A stretch of DNA of 64,000 nt. Origin: Hydrogenophaga taeniospiralis (GTDB taxonomy: Bacteria > Pseudomonadota > Gammaproteobacteria > Burkholderiales > Burkholderiaceae_C). Made by a program: the position numbers and the translations under genes. The stretch covers positions 5,060,501 through 5,124,500 of the forward strand of contig NZ_JAHBAG010000001.1 of NCBI RefSeq assembly GCF_020510445.1. Reading direction: 5' to 3'. Every line of letters starts with the position of its first letter. Position 1 is the first letter of the stretch. Positions 45,962 through 55,742 of the stretch are shown here, piece by piece. Under the pieces are notes generated by a model, which saw only the letters and a program-made list of their open reading frames with translations, had not been told where the DNA came from and did not search any database.

Positions 45962-46918
45962 ATGACCGTCACCACCACGCTCCCGCGCGCGCCCATGGAC
46001 CCCGGCCTCGCCGGCTTTCTGGCCCAGGCCGCCGCGCAGGGCAACCCGCCGCTGGAGGCGCTGCCGCCCGCGGTCGGGCGCCAGATCTACCGCGACCTCG
46101 CCGCGGGCCTGGGGCTGCCGCCGCCGGTGGTCGCCACGGAAGACCGCAGCATCGCAGGCCCCGGCGGGCCGCTCAAGCTGCGCATCTACCACCCCGACGC
46201 CCCCGGGCCGCTGCCCGCGCTGTTGTACGTGCACGGCGGCGGCTACGTGATCGGCGACCTGGAAACGCACGACGCGGTGTGCCGCGGCCTGTGCCACCAG
46301 GTGGGCGCCGTGGTGGTGGCGGTGGACTACCGGCTCGCGCCCGAGCACCCGTTTCCCGCCGCCGTAGACGACGTGGTCTGCGTGCTGCAGTGGCTGGCAA
46401 CGCACGTGAAAGAACTGCGTGCCGACCCGTCGCGCATCGCCGTGGCGGGCGACAGCGCGGGGGCCCAGCTGGCCGCCACGGCCTGCCTGCGCACCGCCGG
46501 CGCGATCACGCCGCGCGCCCTGGGCCTGATCTACCCGGTGGCGCAGCACCACAGCGAGCCCAGCGCCTCGATGGCGGAAAACGGCGAGGGCAAGTTCCTC
46601 ACCCACGGTGTGATGCGGTGGTTCATCGGCTGCTACCTGGACGGCCGCAGCGAACTCAGCCGGCACCCGGACTTCGCCCTGCTGAGCGCGCCCACACTGG
46701 CCACGCTGCCGCCCAGCTGGGTCGCCACCATGGGCCACGACCCGCTGCGCGACGAAGGCCACGCGCTGGCGCAGCGCATCGAGCAGGCGGGCGTGGCCAC
46801 CGAGCACCGCCACTACCCCAGCGCCATCCACGCCTGCATCCACTTCACCGCCGTGTCGCCGGTGGGCGCCCAAGTGGTGGCCGATCTCGCGGGCTGGCTG
46901 CGCGCGCGGCTGTCGTGA
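45962..46918 (+). CDS. Hormone-sensitive-lipase-type esterase
   Basis: 318 residues. HSL family: oxyanion HGGGYVIGD (91-99), catalytic Ser S165 in AGDSAGAQ, Asp near 260 and His in SAIHACIHF near 287. Hydrolyses short esters. Last gene of the operon, after the binding protein, convergent to the chemoreceptor gene. May release the alcohol that feeds the SDR and aldehyde dehydrogenase (inference). Confidence 0.85.
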   Translation: MTVTTTLPRAPMDPGLAGFLAQAAAQGNPPLEALPPAVGRQIYRDLAAGLGLPPPVVATEDRSIAGPGGPLKLRIYHPDAPGPLPALLYVHGGGYVIGDLETHDAVCRGLCHQVGAVVVAVDYRLAPEHPFPAAVDDVVCVLQWLATHVKELRADPSRIAVAGDSAGAQLAATACLRTAGAITPRALGLIYPVAQHHSEPSASMAENGEGKFLTHGVMRWFIGCYLDGRSELSRHPDFALLSAPTLATLPPSWVATMGHDPLRDEGHALAQRIEQAGVATEHRHYPSAIHACIHFTAVSPVGAQVVADLAGWLRARLS

Positions 46919-47005
46919 CACACCCGGGGCCCTCCCGCACAAGACGGCGGCGCCCACCGACTGGGCACAACGCCAGGCCTGCAGGCGACTCCCGACAGCG
47001 CAGCT

Positions 47006-48592
47006 TTATCCGACTTGCGCAACCAGGCCCTGCTGGGGCGCAAACCGGAAGGCGGCGACCGTCTGCACCAGGTCGTCAGCCTGGCTCTTGAGGCTGCTCG
47101 CGGCCGATGCGATCTGTTCCACCATGGCCGCGTTTTGTTGGGTGTTCTGGTCCATCTGGGTGACGGCTTCGCTGACCTGACCCACCGCGCTGCTTTGCTC
47201 GGTGCTGGCCGCACTGATCTCGGCCACGATGTCGGTCACGTGGCGGATGCTCTGCACCACGTCCTGCATGGTGCTGCGCGCGCGATCCACCAGGGCCGAA
47301 CCCTGTTCCACACGGACCACGCTGTCAGAGATCAGGGTCTTGATTTCTTTCGCCGCTTCGGCGCTGCGCCCGGCCAGCAGGCGCACTTCACCCGCCACCA
47401 CCGCAAAGCCCCGGCCCTGTTCACCAGCGCGCGCGGCTTCCACCGCCGCATTGAGCGCCAGGATGTTGGTCTGAAAAGCGATGCCATCGATCACGGAGAT
47501 GATGTCGGAGATCTTCTGGCTGGAGGTGTGGATGGCCTTCATGTTGTCCACCACCTGACCGACCACCTCACCCCCCAGGACCGCCACCGACGAAGCGCTT
47601 TGTGCCAGCGAGTTGGCCTGGCGCGCGTTGTCGGCGTTCTGGCGCACGGTGGAGCCCAATTCTTCCATGCTGGCCGCCGTCTGCTCCAGCGCGCTGGCCT
47701 GGCTTTCGGTGCGGCCGCTGAGGTCGTGGTTGCCCTGTGCAATTTCGGTGCTGGCCATGGCCACCGACTCGCTGCCCTGGCGCACGCGGCTGACGATGCC
47801 GGCCATGTTGTCACGCATGGAGCGCAGGCTGTGCATGAGGCTGTGGTGGTCGCCGGCGCGAATCGGCACCTCCACCGCCAGATCGCCCTGGGCAATGCGT
47901 TCGGTGATGGCGCTGGCCAATGCCGGCTCACCGCCGAGCTGCCGCACGATGCTGCGCGACATGAGCAGGCCGATGCCCAGCAGAACCAGGGCCATCGCAA
48001 GCGCGCTCAGGCCCATCTTCAAGGTGCGGTCCCAGATGGTGGCGGTCACGGTGTCCACATACACGCCCGAACCGATCACCCAGCCCCAGGGCGCAAAGCC
48101 CTTCACATACGAGACCTTCTGCACCGGGTTTTCGCTGCCGGGTTTGGGCCACATGTAGGGCACGTAGCCGGCACCGCCCTTTTTCACCGTGTCCACGAAC
48201 TCGCGGAACAGGAAGGTGCCTTCGGGGTCTTTGTTCTCGCTCAGGTCCTTGCCTTCGAGTTCGGGGCGGATCGGGTGCATGACCATCACGGGCGTCATGT
48301 CGTTGATCCAGAAATACTCCACTTCGCTGTAGCGCAGTGCACGGATGGCAGCCAGCGCCTGGGCCTTGGCATCGGCTTCACTCAGGCCGCCCTTGGCTGA
48401 GAGGCTGTGGTAGTGCGTGATCAGGCCATGGGCGGTCTCCACGGTCTGGCGCACGCCGCTTTGGCGCTCTTCCATGATCAGCGCCCGCTCCGACGTGAGG
48501 AACAGGGCCAGCAGGATGACCAGGCCCATGACGGCGCTGGCGACCAGAATGAAAAGGCGTCGCGAGACGCTCAGGGTTGTCAGCTGGAACAT
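47006..48592 (-). CDS. Methyl-accepting chemotaxis protein with sCache_2 sensor
   Basis: 528 residues. Membrane helices about 12-32 and 190-210, periplasmic single-Cache (sCache_2) domain ([47 protein letters not shown]), HAMP, and a signalling domain with the hairpin tip segment [20 protein letters not shown]. No C-terminal CheR-docking pentapeptide, so adaptation would rely on CheR acting on the body of the receptor. Ligand (small acid or pyruvate type) is only inferred from the sCache_2 class. It lies on the minus strand behind a sigma-28-like promoter. Confidence 0.92.
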   Translation of the reverse strand: MFQLTTLSVSRRLFILVASAVMGLVILLALFLTSERALIMEERQSGVRQTVETAHGLITHYHSLSAKGGLSEADAKAQALAAIRALRYSEVEYFWINDMTPVMVMHPIRPELEGKDLSENKDPEGTFLFREFVDTVKKGGAGYVPYMWPKPGSENPVQKVSYVKGFAPWGWVIGSGVYVDTVTATIWDRTLKMGLSALAMALVLLGIGLLMSRSIVRQLGGEPALASAITERIAQGDLAVEVPIRAGDHHSLMHSLRSMRDNMAGIVSRVRQGSESVAMASTEIAQGNHDLSGRTESQASALEQTAASMEELGSTVRQNADNARQANSLAQSASSVAVLGGEVVGQVVDNMKAIHTSSQKISDIISVIDGIAFQTNILALNAAVEAARAGEQGRGFAVVAGEVRLLAGRSAEAAKEIKTLISDSVVRVEQGSALVDRARSTMQDVVQSIRHVTDIVAEISAASTEQSSAVGQVSEAVTQMDQNTQQNAAMVEQIASAASSLKSQADDLVQTVAAFRFAPQQGLVAQVG

Positions 48593-48695
48593 GGTGGGTC
48601 CTGACGAAGAGAGGCGCCAAATGCGCAGGTAATGGGATCCATATGGGGCGATGCGATCCGCAACGCATCCTGAAAAATGGCGAAGCGAGCTCTAA

Positions 48696-48722
48696 CTATC
48701 GGCCGATCGGGCGCAATCTGTA
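48696..48722 (-). promoter_or_regulatory. Sigma-28 (FliA) promoter of the MCP gene
   Basis: On the minus strand TACAGATT, 11 bases, GCCGATAG. Against the consensus TAAAGTTT-N11-GCCGATAA this is 6 of 8 and 7 of 8 bases. The ATG is about 100 bases downstream. Confidence 0.6.
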
Positions 48723-48908
48723 CGCTCAAAGCGAGCCGGATTTCGCCGCCAATTCGCGGCTTCGGCCGGGGGCCACCACTGGCGGTGCCGGCCCTTGCCT
48801 GTCGGCACCGAGCCGGGTATGGCGGCCCATCGAGCCTCAAGAAGGGCCCACCTCTGAGACCTCGCCCCCAGCGCGATCACCGATGCGTTCTGATAGCATC
48901 GCCCCACG

Positions 48909-49115
48909 TTAGAGGTGTTCCGAGACTGTTCAGTCGATGGAATTAAACGGGAAGTCGGTGCGCTGGTCCAGAAACCTGGACCCCCTATTCCGACGCTGCC
49001 CCCGCAACGGTAAGCAAGACAAACCTGGCAAGACAGCCACTGTGCTCACGCATGGGAAGGCGCCAGGCAGAAGAAGCCCTTTCTTCACTTGCGAGCCCGG
49101 AGACCGGCCTGTGAC
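48909..49115 (+). ncRNA. Cobalamin riboswitch
   Basis: Conserved pieces in order: TTAAACGGGAAGTCGGTG (48955 region), GACGCTGCCCCCGCAACGGT with TAAGC, the B12 box AGCCACTG (about 49034), GGGAAGGC, and the 3' closing GCGAGCCCGGAGACCGGCC. The strand and the gene downstream (cobM) fit. Binding of adenosylcobalamin would reduce expression of the 10-kb cobalamin operon. The 300 bases before it, from the MCP start to about 48900, hold the MCP promoter and no further gene. Confidence 0.95.
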
Positions 49116-49246
49116 GACATGTGCGGCATTGCGGTGGGCGATGTGAGCCGGTGGCAGGCCCATGTGCGCCTGCGCTGCCTCTCCTTCATTTCCCCCCGCG
49201 TCCGCGTTGTGCTTCTTGCGCGCGGGTGTGCGACTGGAGAGTTGGA

Positions 49247-49348
49247 ATGGTTTCATGCACGGAGCAGGCCCAGGCCTGCCGGCGGCGCGCCGTCGTCGCT
49301 TTCGTTTTCGTTTTCGACATGGCCGCCCACCGGCCCACACGGCCATGA
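49247..49348 (+). CDS. Possible short leader ORF before cobM
   Basis: 33 codons (MVSCTEQAQACRRR to HRPTRP) with GGAGAG before the ATG. Its TGA overlaps the cobM ATG (ATGA), giving possible translational coupling between riboswitch and cobM. No family is recognised and it may be fortuitous. Confidence 0.25.
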   Translation: MVSCTEQAQACRRRAVVAFVFVFDMAAHRPTRP

Positions 49349-50154
49349 CGGGCACCGTCTGGTTCGTGGGTGCCGGCCCGGGCGACCCGGAACTGATCAC
49401 CGTCAAGGGCCGCGCCCTGGTGGAAAGGGCCGGCGCGATCCTCTTCGCGGGCTCGCTGGTCAACGAGGCCGCGACCCGCTGGGCGCCCGCGGGCTGCGCG
49501 ATCGCCGACAGCAAGGACATGACGCTGGACCAGATGGCCGCCTGGCTGCTGGCGCAGGCGCAGCGCCACGAGACGGTGGTGCGCCTGCAGACCGGCGACC
49601 CCGCCCTGTACGGCACGCTGATCGAGATGGTGCAGCCGCTCGATGCGGCGGGCGTGCCGGTGCGCGTGGTGCCGGGGGTGTCCTCGGCCATGGCCTCGGC
49701 GGCGGCCGGCGTGGAGAGCTTCACCCTGCCCGAGGTGACGCAGAGCGTGATCTTCACCCGCGTCGAGGGCCGCACGCCCATGCCACCGGGCGAGGACCTG
49801 GCCGCCCTGGCCGCCCACCACTGCACCCTGTGCATCTTTCTCTCGATCACACTGCTGCACAAGGTGGAAGCGGGCCTGCGCGCCGCCGGCTGGGCCGAGG
49901 ACGCGCCCATCCTGGTGGTCCACAAGGCCAGCTGGCCGGGCGAGGAGCTGATCGTTCGCGGCACCCTGGCCGACATCCGGCAGCGCTGCCGCGAGGCCAA
50001 GGTGGTGAGCCAGTCCATGGTGATCGCCAGCCCCACGTTGGGCGCGCGCCACTGGCCCACCCTGGCCAAGTCCCGGCTGTACGACCCCAGCTTCACCCAC
50101 CGCTTCCGCCGCGCCAGCGCGCCCGCCACCCCCACCGCCCCGGAGTTCCCATGA
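49345..50154 (+). CDS. cobM: Precorrin-4 C11-methyltransferase
   Basis: 269 residues from ATG 49345. Tetrapyrrole methylase: VWFVGAGPGDPELITVKG, TGDPALYGTL and VPGVSSAMASAAAG, RVEGRTPMP. CobM/CbiF adds a methyl group at C11 of the corrin ring. Start chosen because the methylase fold begins there; a longer frame from 49162 lacks family likeness. Stop overlaps cbiX start. Confidence 0.92.
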   Translation: MTGTVWFVGAGPGDPELITVKGRALVERAGAILFAGSLVNEAATRWAPAGCAIADSKDMTLDQMAAWLLAQAQRHETVVRLQTGDPALYGTLIEMVQPLDAAGVPVRVVPGVSSAMASAAAGVESFTLPEVTQSVIFTRVEGRTPMPPGEDLAALAAHHCTLCIFLSITLLHKVEAGLRAAGWAEDAPILVVHKASWPGEELIVRGTLADIRQRCREAKVVSQSMVIASPTLGARHWPTLAKSRLYDPSFTHRFRRASAPATPTAPEFP

Positions 50155-51128
50155 CGTCTGAAACCATTCTGCTGGTGGGCCACGGCTCGCGCGAGCCCTC
50201 GGGCAACGACGAGATCCAGGTCTTCGCCGAACGGCTGCGCCTGCGCCAGCCCGACTGGCGCATCGAGGTCTGCTTCATCGAGTTCTCCGAGATCACGCTG
50301 AGCGAAGGCCTCAAGCGCGCGGCCGCCGGCTCGCAGCGCGTGTGGGTGCTGCCGCTGATCCTGAACGCGGCCGGTCACGTGAAGATGGACATCCCCCAGG
50401 CCATCGCCCATGCCCGCCTCCAGTTCCCGCTGGTGCAGTTCCAGTACGCGCCCCACCTGGGCGCGGGCGAACCGATGCTGGCCATCCTGCGGCGGCGCCT
50501 CAAGGGCGCGATGCAGGCGCTGGACATGCCCGACCCGCGCACCACCGGTGTGGTGATCCTGGGGCGCGGGTCGTCCGACCGGCAGGCCAACGGCGACATG
50601 GCCCGCATGGCGCGCTGGCTGATGGAGGAGACCGAGCACGAGCTGGTGGACCTCGCGTTCACCGGCATCACCCACCCGCGGCTGGAAACGGTGGTGCAGC
50701 GCCAGAGCCTGCTGGGCATGAAGCAGGTGGTGGTGCTGCCGTATTACCTGTTCAACGGCACCCTGGTGGAACGCATCACGCGCCAGGTGGAGCACCTGAA
50801 AGCCCAGTACCCGACGCTGCGTTTCGTCTCCACGAAGTACTTCGGTTTCGAGCCCGAGATCTTCGAGCTGCTGGAGCAGCGCGTGGGCGACATGCGGCGC
50901 CACGCGCCGGCCGCGCTCATGCCCTGCGACGGCTGCAAGTACCGCCACTTTGCAGAGGAACACGGCCTGGGTGGGCACCACCACGACGACGCGCTGCCGC
51001 ACAGCCACGACCACGATCACGGCCCTGCGCATCCGCACGAACACCCCCATGTGCATGAACACGAGCATGCCCACGCAGATGCCCATGGACACGACCACGA
51101 ACACCCCCATGACCATGCCCGCGCCTGA
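50151..51128 (+). CDS. cbiX: Sirohydrochlorin cobaltochelatase with His-rich tail
   Basis: 325 residues, long two-domain CbiX (about 1-270; LLVGHGSREPSGNDEIQVF start, LNAAGHVKMDIP with a metal-ligand His), plus a tail of about 55 residues with some 22 His (HHHDD, HPHEHPHVHEHEHAHA). Inserts Co2+ into sirohydrochlorin before ring contraction, the early-cobalt route. The tail probably stores or delivers cobalt. Its end overlaps the cobH start. Confidence 0.92.
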   Translation: MTSETILLVGHGSREPSGNDEIQVFAERLRLRQPDWRIEVCFIEFSEITLSEGLKRAAAGSQRVWVLPLILNAAGHVKMDIPQAIAHARLQFPLVQFQYAPHLGAGEPMLAILRRRLKGAMQALDMPDPRTTGVVILGRGSSDRQANGDMARMARWLMEETEHELVDLAFTGITHPRLETVVQRQSLLGMKQVVVLPYYLFNGTLVERITRQVEHLKAQYPTLRFVSTKYFGFEPEIFELLEQRVGDMRRHAPAALMPCDGCKYRHFAEEHGLGGHHHDDALPHSHDHDHGPAHPHEHPHVHEHEHAHADAHGHDHEHPHDHARA

Positions 51129-51798
51129 CACCGCCAACGTCGTCACCGAGCAGCTCACCGCCGCGGGCCGCGCCATCGAGCACGACTCGTTCGCGGTGAT
51201 CGACCGCGAGGTGCTCTCGCACCCGTACACCCCCGATCAGTGGCCCATCGTGCGCCGCATGATCCACGCCAACGCCGATTTCGACTTCAACGGCCTGACC
51301 GATTTCCACCCCGGCGCGGTGGACGCGGGCCTGGCCGCCATCCTCTCGCGCGGCACCCGCGTGGTGGCCGACGTGGAGATGATCTGTGTTGGCCTCTCGG
51401 CGCTGCGCCTGGGCCACTTCGGCATGGGCACGCACCAGTTCATCTCCGACCCGGACGTGATCGAGCAAGCCAAAACCGAAGGCACGACCCGCGCCGTGCA
51501 GGCCATGCGAAAGGCCCACCGGCTGGGCCTGATCGACGGCGCCATCGTGGGCATCGGCAACGCGCCCACGGCGCTGATCGAGGTGGTGCGCCTGATCCAT
51601 GAAGAAGCCGCATGCCCCGCGCTGGTGGTGGGCATGCCGGTGGGCTTTGTGTCGGCGGCCGAGTCCAAGGACCTGATGGCGCTGCAGACCGGCGTGCCCT
51701 GGATCGTGATCCGGGGCCGCAAGGGCGGCTCCACCCTGGTGGTGGCCGCGATCCACGCGTTGCTGGGCCTGGCCGAGGCGCGGGAGCTCGCCGCGTGA
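51115..51798 (+). CDS. cobH: Precorrin-8X / cobalt-precorrin-8 methylmutase
   Basis: 227 residues from ATG 51115 (an ATG at 51109 is equally possible). Signature FAVIDREVLSHP, MIHANADFDF, IVGIGNAPTAL and the catalytic His in FHPGAVDAG. Moves the C11 methyl to C12 to give hydrogenobyrinic acid (or cobyrinate). The start lies inside the last codons of cbiX, so the two are coupled. Confidence 0.9.
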   Translation: MPAPDTANVVTEQLTAAGRAIEHDSFAVIDREVLSHPYTPDQWPIVRRMIHANADFDFNGLTDFHPGAVDAGLAAILSRGTRVVADVEMICVGLSALRLGHFGMGTHQFISDPDVIEQAKTEGTTRAVQAMRKAHRLGLIDGAIVGIGNAPTALIEVVRLIHEEAACPALVVGMPVGFVSAAESKDLMALQTGVPWIVIRGRKGGSTLVVAAIHALLGLAEARELAA

Positions 51799-52904
51799 TG
51801 CAGAAGGACGCGCCCCGCGGCACCCGCACCGGTTTCACGACCGGTGCGTGTTCGGCCGCGGCGGCGCGTGCGGCGGCCATCGGTCTGGTCACGGGTGCGG
51901 TGCCCGATGAGGTCGAGTGCCTGCTGCCCAACGGCGACCGGGTGACGTTCGCCGTGCACGACGGCCGGGTGGAAGGCAGCGGTGCACAAAGGGCCGCCCA
52001 CGCCATGGTGATCAAGGACGCGGGCGACGACCCGGACTGCACCGACAAGGCCCACCTCACCGCCGACCTGCGCCTGCTGCCCGAGCAACCGGGCCAGGTG
52101 GTGCTGGCCGGCGGCGTGGGCGTAGGCACGGTCACCATGCCCGGTCTGGGTCTGGCGGTGGGCGGCCCGGCCATCAACCCGGTGCCGCGCCGCAACATCG
52201 AGGCCAATGTGCGGGCCGTCGGCCAGTGCCTGCTCGACGAGGTGGGCCTGCGGGTCACGCTCTCGGTGCCGCAGGGCGAAGCGATGGCGAAGAAGACGCT
52301 GAACGCGCGTCTGGGCATCCTGGGTGGCATCTCCATCCTGGGCACCACCGGCATCGTCAAACCGTATTCCACCGCCGCCTACCGCGCCAGCGTGGTGCAG
52401 GGCGTGCAGGTGGCGGGCACGCTGGGCCACGGCGTGGTGGTGCTCACCACCGGCGGGCGCACCGAAAAATTCGTGATGGAAGAAATGCCCGAACTGCCCG
52501 AACCGGCCTTCGTGCAGATGGGCGATTTCCTGCGCTACGCCATGGGCGCGGCGGTGAAGGCCGGGCTGAAGAAGGTGGTCATCGGCGGCATGGTGGGCAA
52601 GCTCACCAAGATCGCCCAGGGCGAAACCATCACCCACGCGGGCCGCGCCGAGGTGGACACCGGCCTGCTGGCCGATCTGGCCGCCGGCGTGGGCGCGCCG
52701 CCCGAGGTCTGCGAGGCCATCCGCGGCAACGAGACCGCGCGCTACGCCGGTGAACGCATGGACGCGCTGGGCCTGGGCCAGGCCTTTCATACGGCGCTGG
52801 CGCGCAAGGTCATCGAGACCCTGCGCACGCGTTACCCCGATCAATTTGAATTGCAGGTGCTGGTCTGCGATTTCGACGGCAAAAAAATAGCGGAGGCTTC
52901 TTGA
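51798..52904 (+). CDS. cbiD: Cobalt-precorrin-5B C1-methyltransferase
   Basis: 368 residues. Signature GTRTGFTTGACSAAAARAA at the N-terminus, GVGVGTVTMPGLGL, and GISILGTTGIVKPYS. CbiD is characteristic of the anaerobic (early-cobalt) pathway, where it methylates C1. ATG 51798 overlaps the cobH stop. Confidence 0.93.
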   Translation: MQKDAPRGTRTGFTTGACSAAAARAAAIGLVTGAVPDEVECLLPNGDRVTFAVHDGRVEGSGAQRAAHAMVIKDAGDDPDCTDKAHLTADLRLLPEQPGQVVLAGGVGVGTVTMPGLGLAVGGPAINPVPRRNIEANVRAVGQCLLDEVGLRVTLSVPQGEAMAKKTLNARLGILGGISILGTTGIVKPYSTAAYRASVVQGVQVAGTLGHGVVVLTTGGRTEKFVMEEMPELPEPAFVQMGDFLRYAMGAAVKAGLKKVVIGGMVGKLTKIAQGETITHAGRAEVDTGLLADLAAGVGAPPEVCEAIRGNETARYAGERMDALGLGQAFHTALARKVIETLRTRYPDQFELQVLVCDFDGKKIAEAS

Positions 52905-54202
52905 CGCTCAATCCCGTGATCGAAAAATGCCGCATCCTCGGTGTGCTGGACGACGGTGTCGCCAGCCTGAACGCGACCGCGCTGCGGCATCTGCGGCAGG
53001 CCGATCTGGTCGTTGGCGCGGCCCGCACGCTGCGGCTGCTGGCCGAGCAGATGGCGCCGCAGGCCGAACAGCGCGACCTGGGCGGCGCGCTGTCGCAGGT
53101 GCCCGAGTGGATACGCGCCGCGCAGGCCGAACACCGGCGGGTGGTGGTGCTGGCCACCGGCGACCCGCTGTGCCACGGCATCGCGGCCTACCTGGCCTCG
53201 CGCCTGTGCATCGAGGCCATCGAGGTGATCCCCAACGTGTCCACGCTGCAACTGGCCTGCGCGCGCCTGGGCCTGCCCTGGCAGGACATGAAGTTCTCTT
53301 CCGTGCACGCCAAGGACGCGGGCGACTGGGTGCCGGGCTCGCCGCCCGGGCATGGCCTGTACGCCCTGCTGCGCGACATCCGCCAGCACGACCGCCTGGC
53401 CGTGCTGACCAGCCCGGACAACACGCCCGACCGCATCGCCCGCATGCTGCTCGCCGAGGGTCTGGCAGAAGACTTCGAGATGGCGGTGGCCGAGCGCCTG
53501 TGCCAGCCCGAAGAACGCATCGTCAGCGGCATGTCGGTCACTGCCGCCGCGCAGATGCCCTTCGCCGACCCCAACGTGGTGCTGCTCTGGCGCACCCGCC
53601 TGCGCGCGCCGCAGGTGCTGCTGGGCCTGCCAGACGCCAGCTTCGAACAGCGCCACCCCGAGAAGGGCCTGATCACCAAGCACGAGGTGCGCGCGGTCTC
53701 GCTGGCGCGTCTGCAGCTGCGCGCCGACAGCGTGGTCTGGGACATCGGCGCCGGGTCGGGCTCGGTCGGGCTGGAGGCCGCGCGCCTGTGCCGCAACGGC
53801 CATGTCTACGCGATCGAGAAGAACGTGGACGACGCCGCCATCGTGCAGCGCAACCGCCTGGCGATGGGCATCAGCAACCACACGCTGCTGCACGGCAAGG
53901 CGCCCGAAGGCCTGCAGGACTGGGCCGACCCGGACGCGGTGTTCGTCGGCGGCTCGGGCGGTGAGCTGGCCGAGCTGATCGCGCTGATCCTGCAGCGCCT
54001 GAAACCACAGGGCTGGCTGGTGATGAACTTCGTGACGATCGAAAACCTGGGGGCGGCCGTGGACACCTTGAAGCGCCTGGGCGCGAACTGGGACGTGCTG
54101 CAACTGCAGGCCTCGCGCAGCAAACCCATCCTGCACATGCACCGCATGGCGGCGGAAAACCCGGTGTGGATCGTCTGCGCCCAGGCGAGGGGTGTGGCAT
54201 GA
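52901..54202 (+). CDS. cobL: Precorrin-6Y methylase fusion CbiE-CbiT
   Basis: 433 residues. N-terminal tetrapyrrole methylase (CbiE, about 5-200, with LATGDPLCHGIA) and C-terminal decarboxylating methyltransferase (CbiT, about 235-430, with VWDIGAGSGSVGLEAA). Adds methyls at C5 and C15 and decarboxylates the acetate side chain. TTG at 52901 is the most likely start (TTGA overlap); GTG 52916 is an alternative. Confidence 0.9.
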   Translation: MTLNPVIEKCRILGVLDDGVASLNATALRHLRQADLVVGAARTLRLLAEQMAPQAEQRDLGGALSQVPEWIRAAQAEHRRVVVLATGDPLCHGIAAYLASRLCIEAIEVIPNVSTLQLACARLGLPWQDMKFSSVHAKDAGDWVPGSPPGHGLYALLRDIRQHDRLAVLTSPDNTPDRIARMLLAEGLAEDFEMAVAERLCQPEERIVSGMSVTAAAQMPFADPNVVLLWRTRLRAPQVLLGLPDASFEQRHPEKGLITKHEVRAVSLARLQLRADSVVWDIGAGSGSVGLEAARLCRNGHVYAIEKNVDDAAIVQRNRLAMGISNHTLLHGKAPEGLQDWADPDAVFVGGSGGELAELIALILQRLKPQGWLVMNFVTIENLGAAVDTLKRLGANWDVLQLQASRSKPILHMHRMAAENPVWIVCAQARGVA

Positions 54203-54993
54203 CACAAGCTGGCACGCTTTACGGTGTCTCCCTTGGCCCGGGCGACCCGGGCCTGATCACCCGCCGCGCCTGGGCCTTGCTGGAGCGGCGCGACGCGGTG
54301 TGGACCTACCCGGTGCGCAGCCTGCGCAAAGACAGCTACGCGCTGGACATCGCGCTGCGCGCCGGCCTGTCGCCGCCCGAGCGCCACCAGTCGTTGCTGT
54401 TTCCCATGACGCACGACGCGGAGAAGCTGGCGCGCCACTGGCTGAAAGCGGCTGAGACGGTGCGCGAGCTGCTGGCCAGCGGGCAGGACGTGCTGTTCCT
54501 GGTCGAAGGCGACGCGTCCACCTACGCCAGCTTCTGTTACCTGGCCCGCGTGCTGCGCGAGCTCGACCCCGAGGCGCGCATCGAGATCGTGCCCGGGGTG
54601 ACCTCGTTCAACGCCGCCTGCGCCCGGCTGCAGCTGCCGCTCTCGGAGCAGGACGACACCATCGCCATCGTGCCCGCGGCCTACGGCATCGCGGCGGTGG
54701 AGAAGATGCTGGACGACTTCGACACCCTGGTGCTGATGAAGGTGAAACCGCTGCTCGACGACCTGATCGACCTGCTGGCGCGGCGCGGCCTGCTGGCGCA
54801 CAGCCGCTTCATCGAAAAATCCGGCTCGCCGCTGGAACGCATCGTCACCGACGTGGCCGCGCTCAAGGGCACGCCGGTCAACTACCTGTCGCTGCTGCTG
54901 GTGAAAAACCCCGGGCGCGAACGCGGCGAACTGCAACGCGGCTGCCGCAAGAAAACCAGCACTGAGATCGAAGAAGAGGAAACCCTGTCATGA
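54199..54993 (+). CDS. cobI: Precorrin-2/cobalt-factor-II C20-methyltransferase
   Basis: 264 residues from ATG 54199. Methylase fold LYGVSLGPGDPGLITRRAW, LVEGDASTYASF and VPGVTSFNAACARLQLP. CobI/CbiL methylates C20. The C-terminal 25 residues are charged (RGCRKKTSTEIEEEE). Overlaps cobL stop and cbiG start by 4 bases each. Confidence 0.9.
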   Translation: MTQAGTLYGVSLGPGDPGLITRRAWALLERRDAVWTYPVRSLRKDSYALDIALRAGLSPPERHQSLLFPMTHDAEKLARHWLKAAETVRELLASGQDVLFLVEGDASTYASFCYLARVLRELDPEARIEIVPGVTSFNAACARLQLPLSEQDDTIAIVPAAYGIAAVEKMLDDFDTLVLMKVKPLLDDLIDLLARRGLLAHSRFIEKSGSPLERIVTDVAALKGTPVNYLSLLLVKNPGRERGELQRGCRKKTSTEIEEEETLS

Positions 54994-55742
54994 ACATTCC
55001 CGACCCCACCGTGCGCGTCGTCCTGGTGGCGATCACCAAACACGGCGCCCAGCAGACCGCCGATCTGGCGCGCCAGATGCCCGGGGCCAGCGTCTGCGTG
55101 GCGGACAAGTTCGCGCCGCTGATGGCGGGCCTGCCCAACCCGGTGCGGGCCTACGGCGGGGCCTTTCGCGACGAGATCCCGACCCTGTTCGCCGACTTCG
55201 ACCAGATCATCTTTTTCGTCTCGCTGGGCGCGGTGGTGCGCCTGATCGCGCCGCACCTGAAGAACAAGGACGAAGACCCCGGCGTGCTGGTGGTGGACGA
55301 CGCAGGGCAGTTCGTGATTCCGGTGCTGTCGGGCCACGTGGGCGGTGCCAACGCCATGGCCGAAACGGTGGCGGCCCTGCTCGGCGCTACGCCGGTGCTG
55401 ACGACCGCGTCGGACGTGGGCAAGACCATTCCGGTGGACATCCTGGGCCGCGAGCTGGGCTGGAAGGTGGAGGCGCCCAAGATCAACATCACCCGGGTGT
55501 CGGCCCACGTGGTCAACGGCGAACCGGTGGCCGTGGTGCAGGAGGCGGGCAGCCCGCACTGGTGGACCCGCCCGACCCCGCTGCCGGCCAGCATCCAGCG
55601 CTTCGAGCGCCTGGCCGACGTGGACCTGGCGCGCTTCAAGGCCGTGCTGTGGATCACCCACGCCGAGGTGCCGCCGGCCCGCTGGGACGAACTGCACGAA
55701 CGCCTGGTGGTGTACCGCCCGCCGCTGGAGTCTGCGACGTGA
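54990..55742 (+). CDS. cbiG: Cobalt-precorrin-5A hydrolase, N-terminal/middle part (CbiG)
   Basis: 250 residues. CbiG_N and middle domain: FFVSLGAVVRLIAPHLKNKD, IPVLSGHVGGANAMAE, with the catalytic-type segment of the hydrolase that opens the delta-lactone. The C-terminal domain is absent here and appears as the separate gene at 55831, so CbiG function is split over two genes. Confidence 0.88.
   Translation: MNIPDPTVRVVLVAITKHGAQQTADLARQMPGASVCVADKFAPLMAGLPNPVRAYGGAFRDEIPTLFADFDQIIFFVSLGAVVRLIAPHLKNKDEDPGVLVVDDAGQFVIPVLSGHVGGANAMAETVAALLGATPVLTTASDVGKTIPVDILGRELGWKVEAPKINITRVSAHVVNGEPVAVVQEAGSPHWWTRPTPLPASIQRFERLADVDLARFKAVLWITHAEVPPARWDELHERLVVYRPPLESAT

Noticed and set aside
48930-51230. 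766-codon minus-strand open frame over the riboswitch, cobM and cbiX
   Set aside because: Antisense to the riboswitch and two recognised genes; His-rich part simply mirrors the CbiX tail region.
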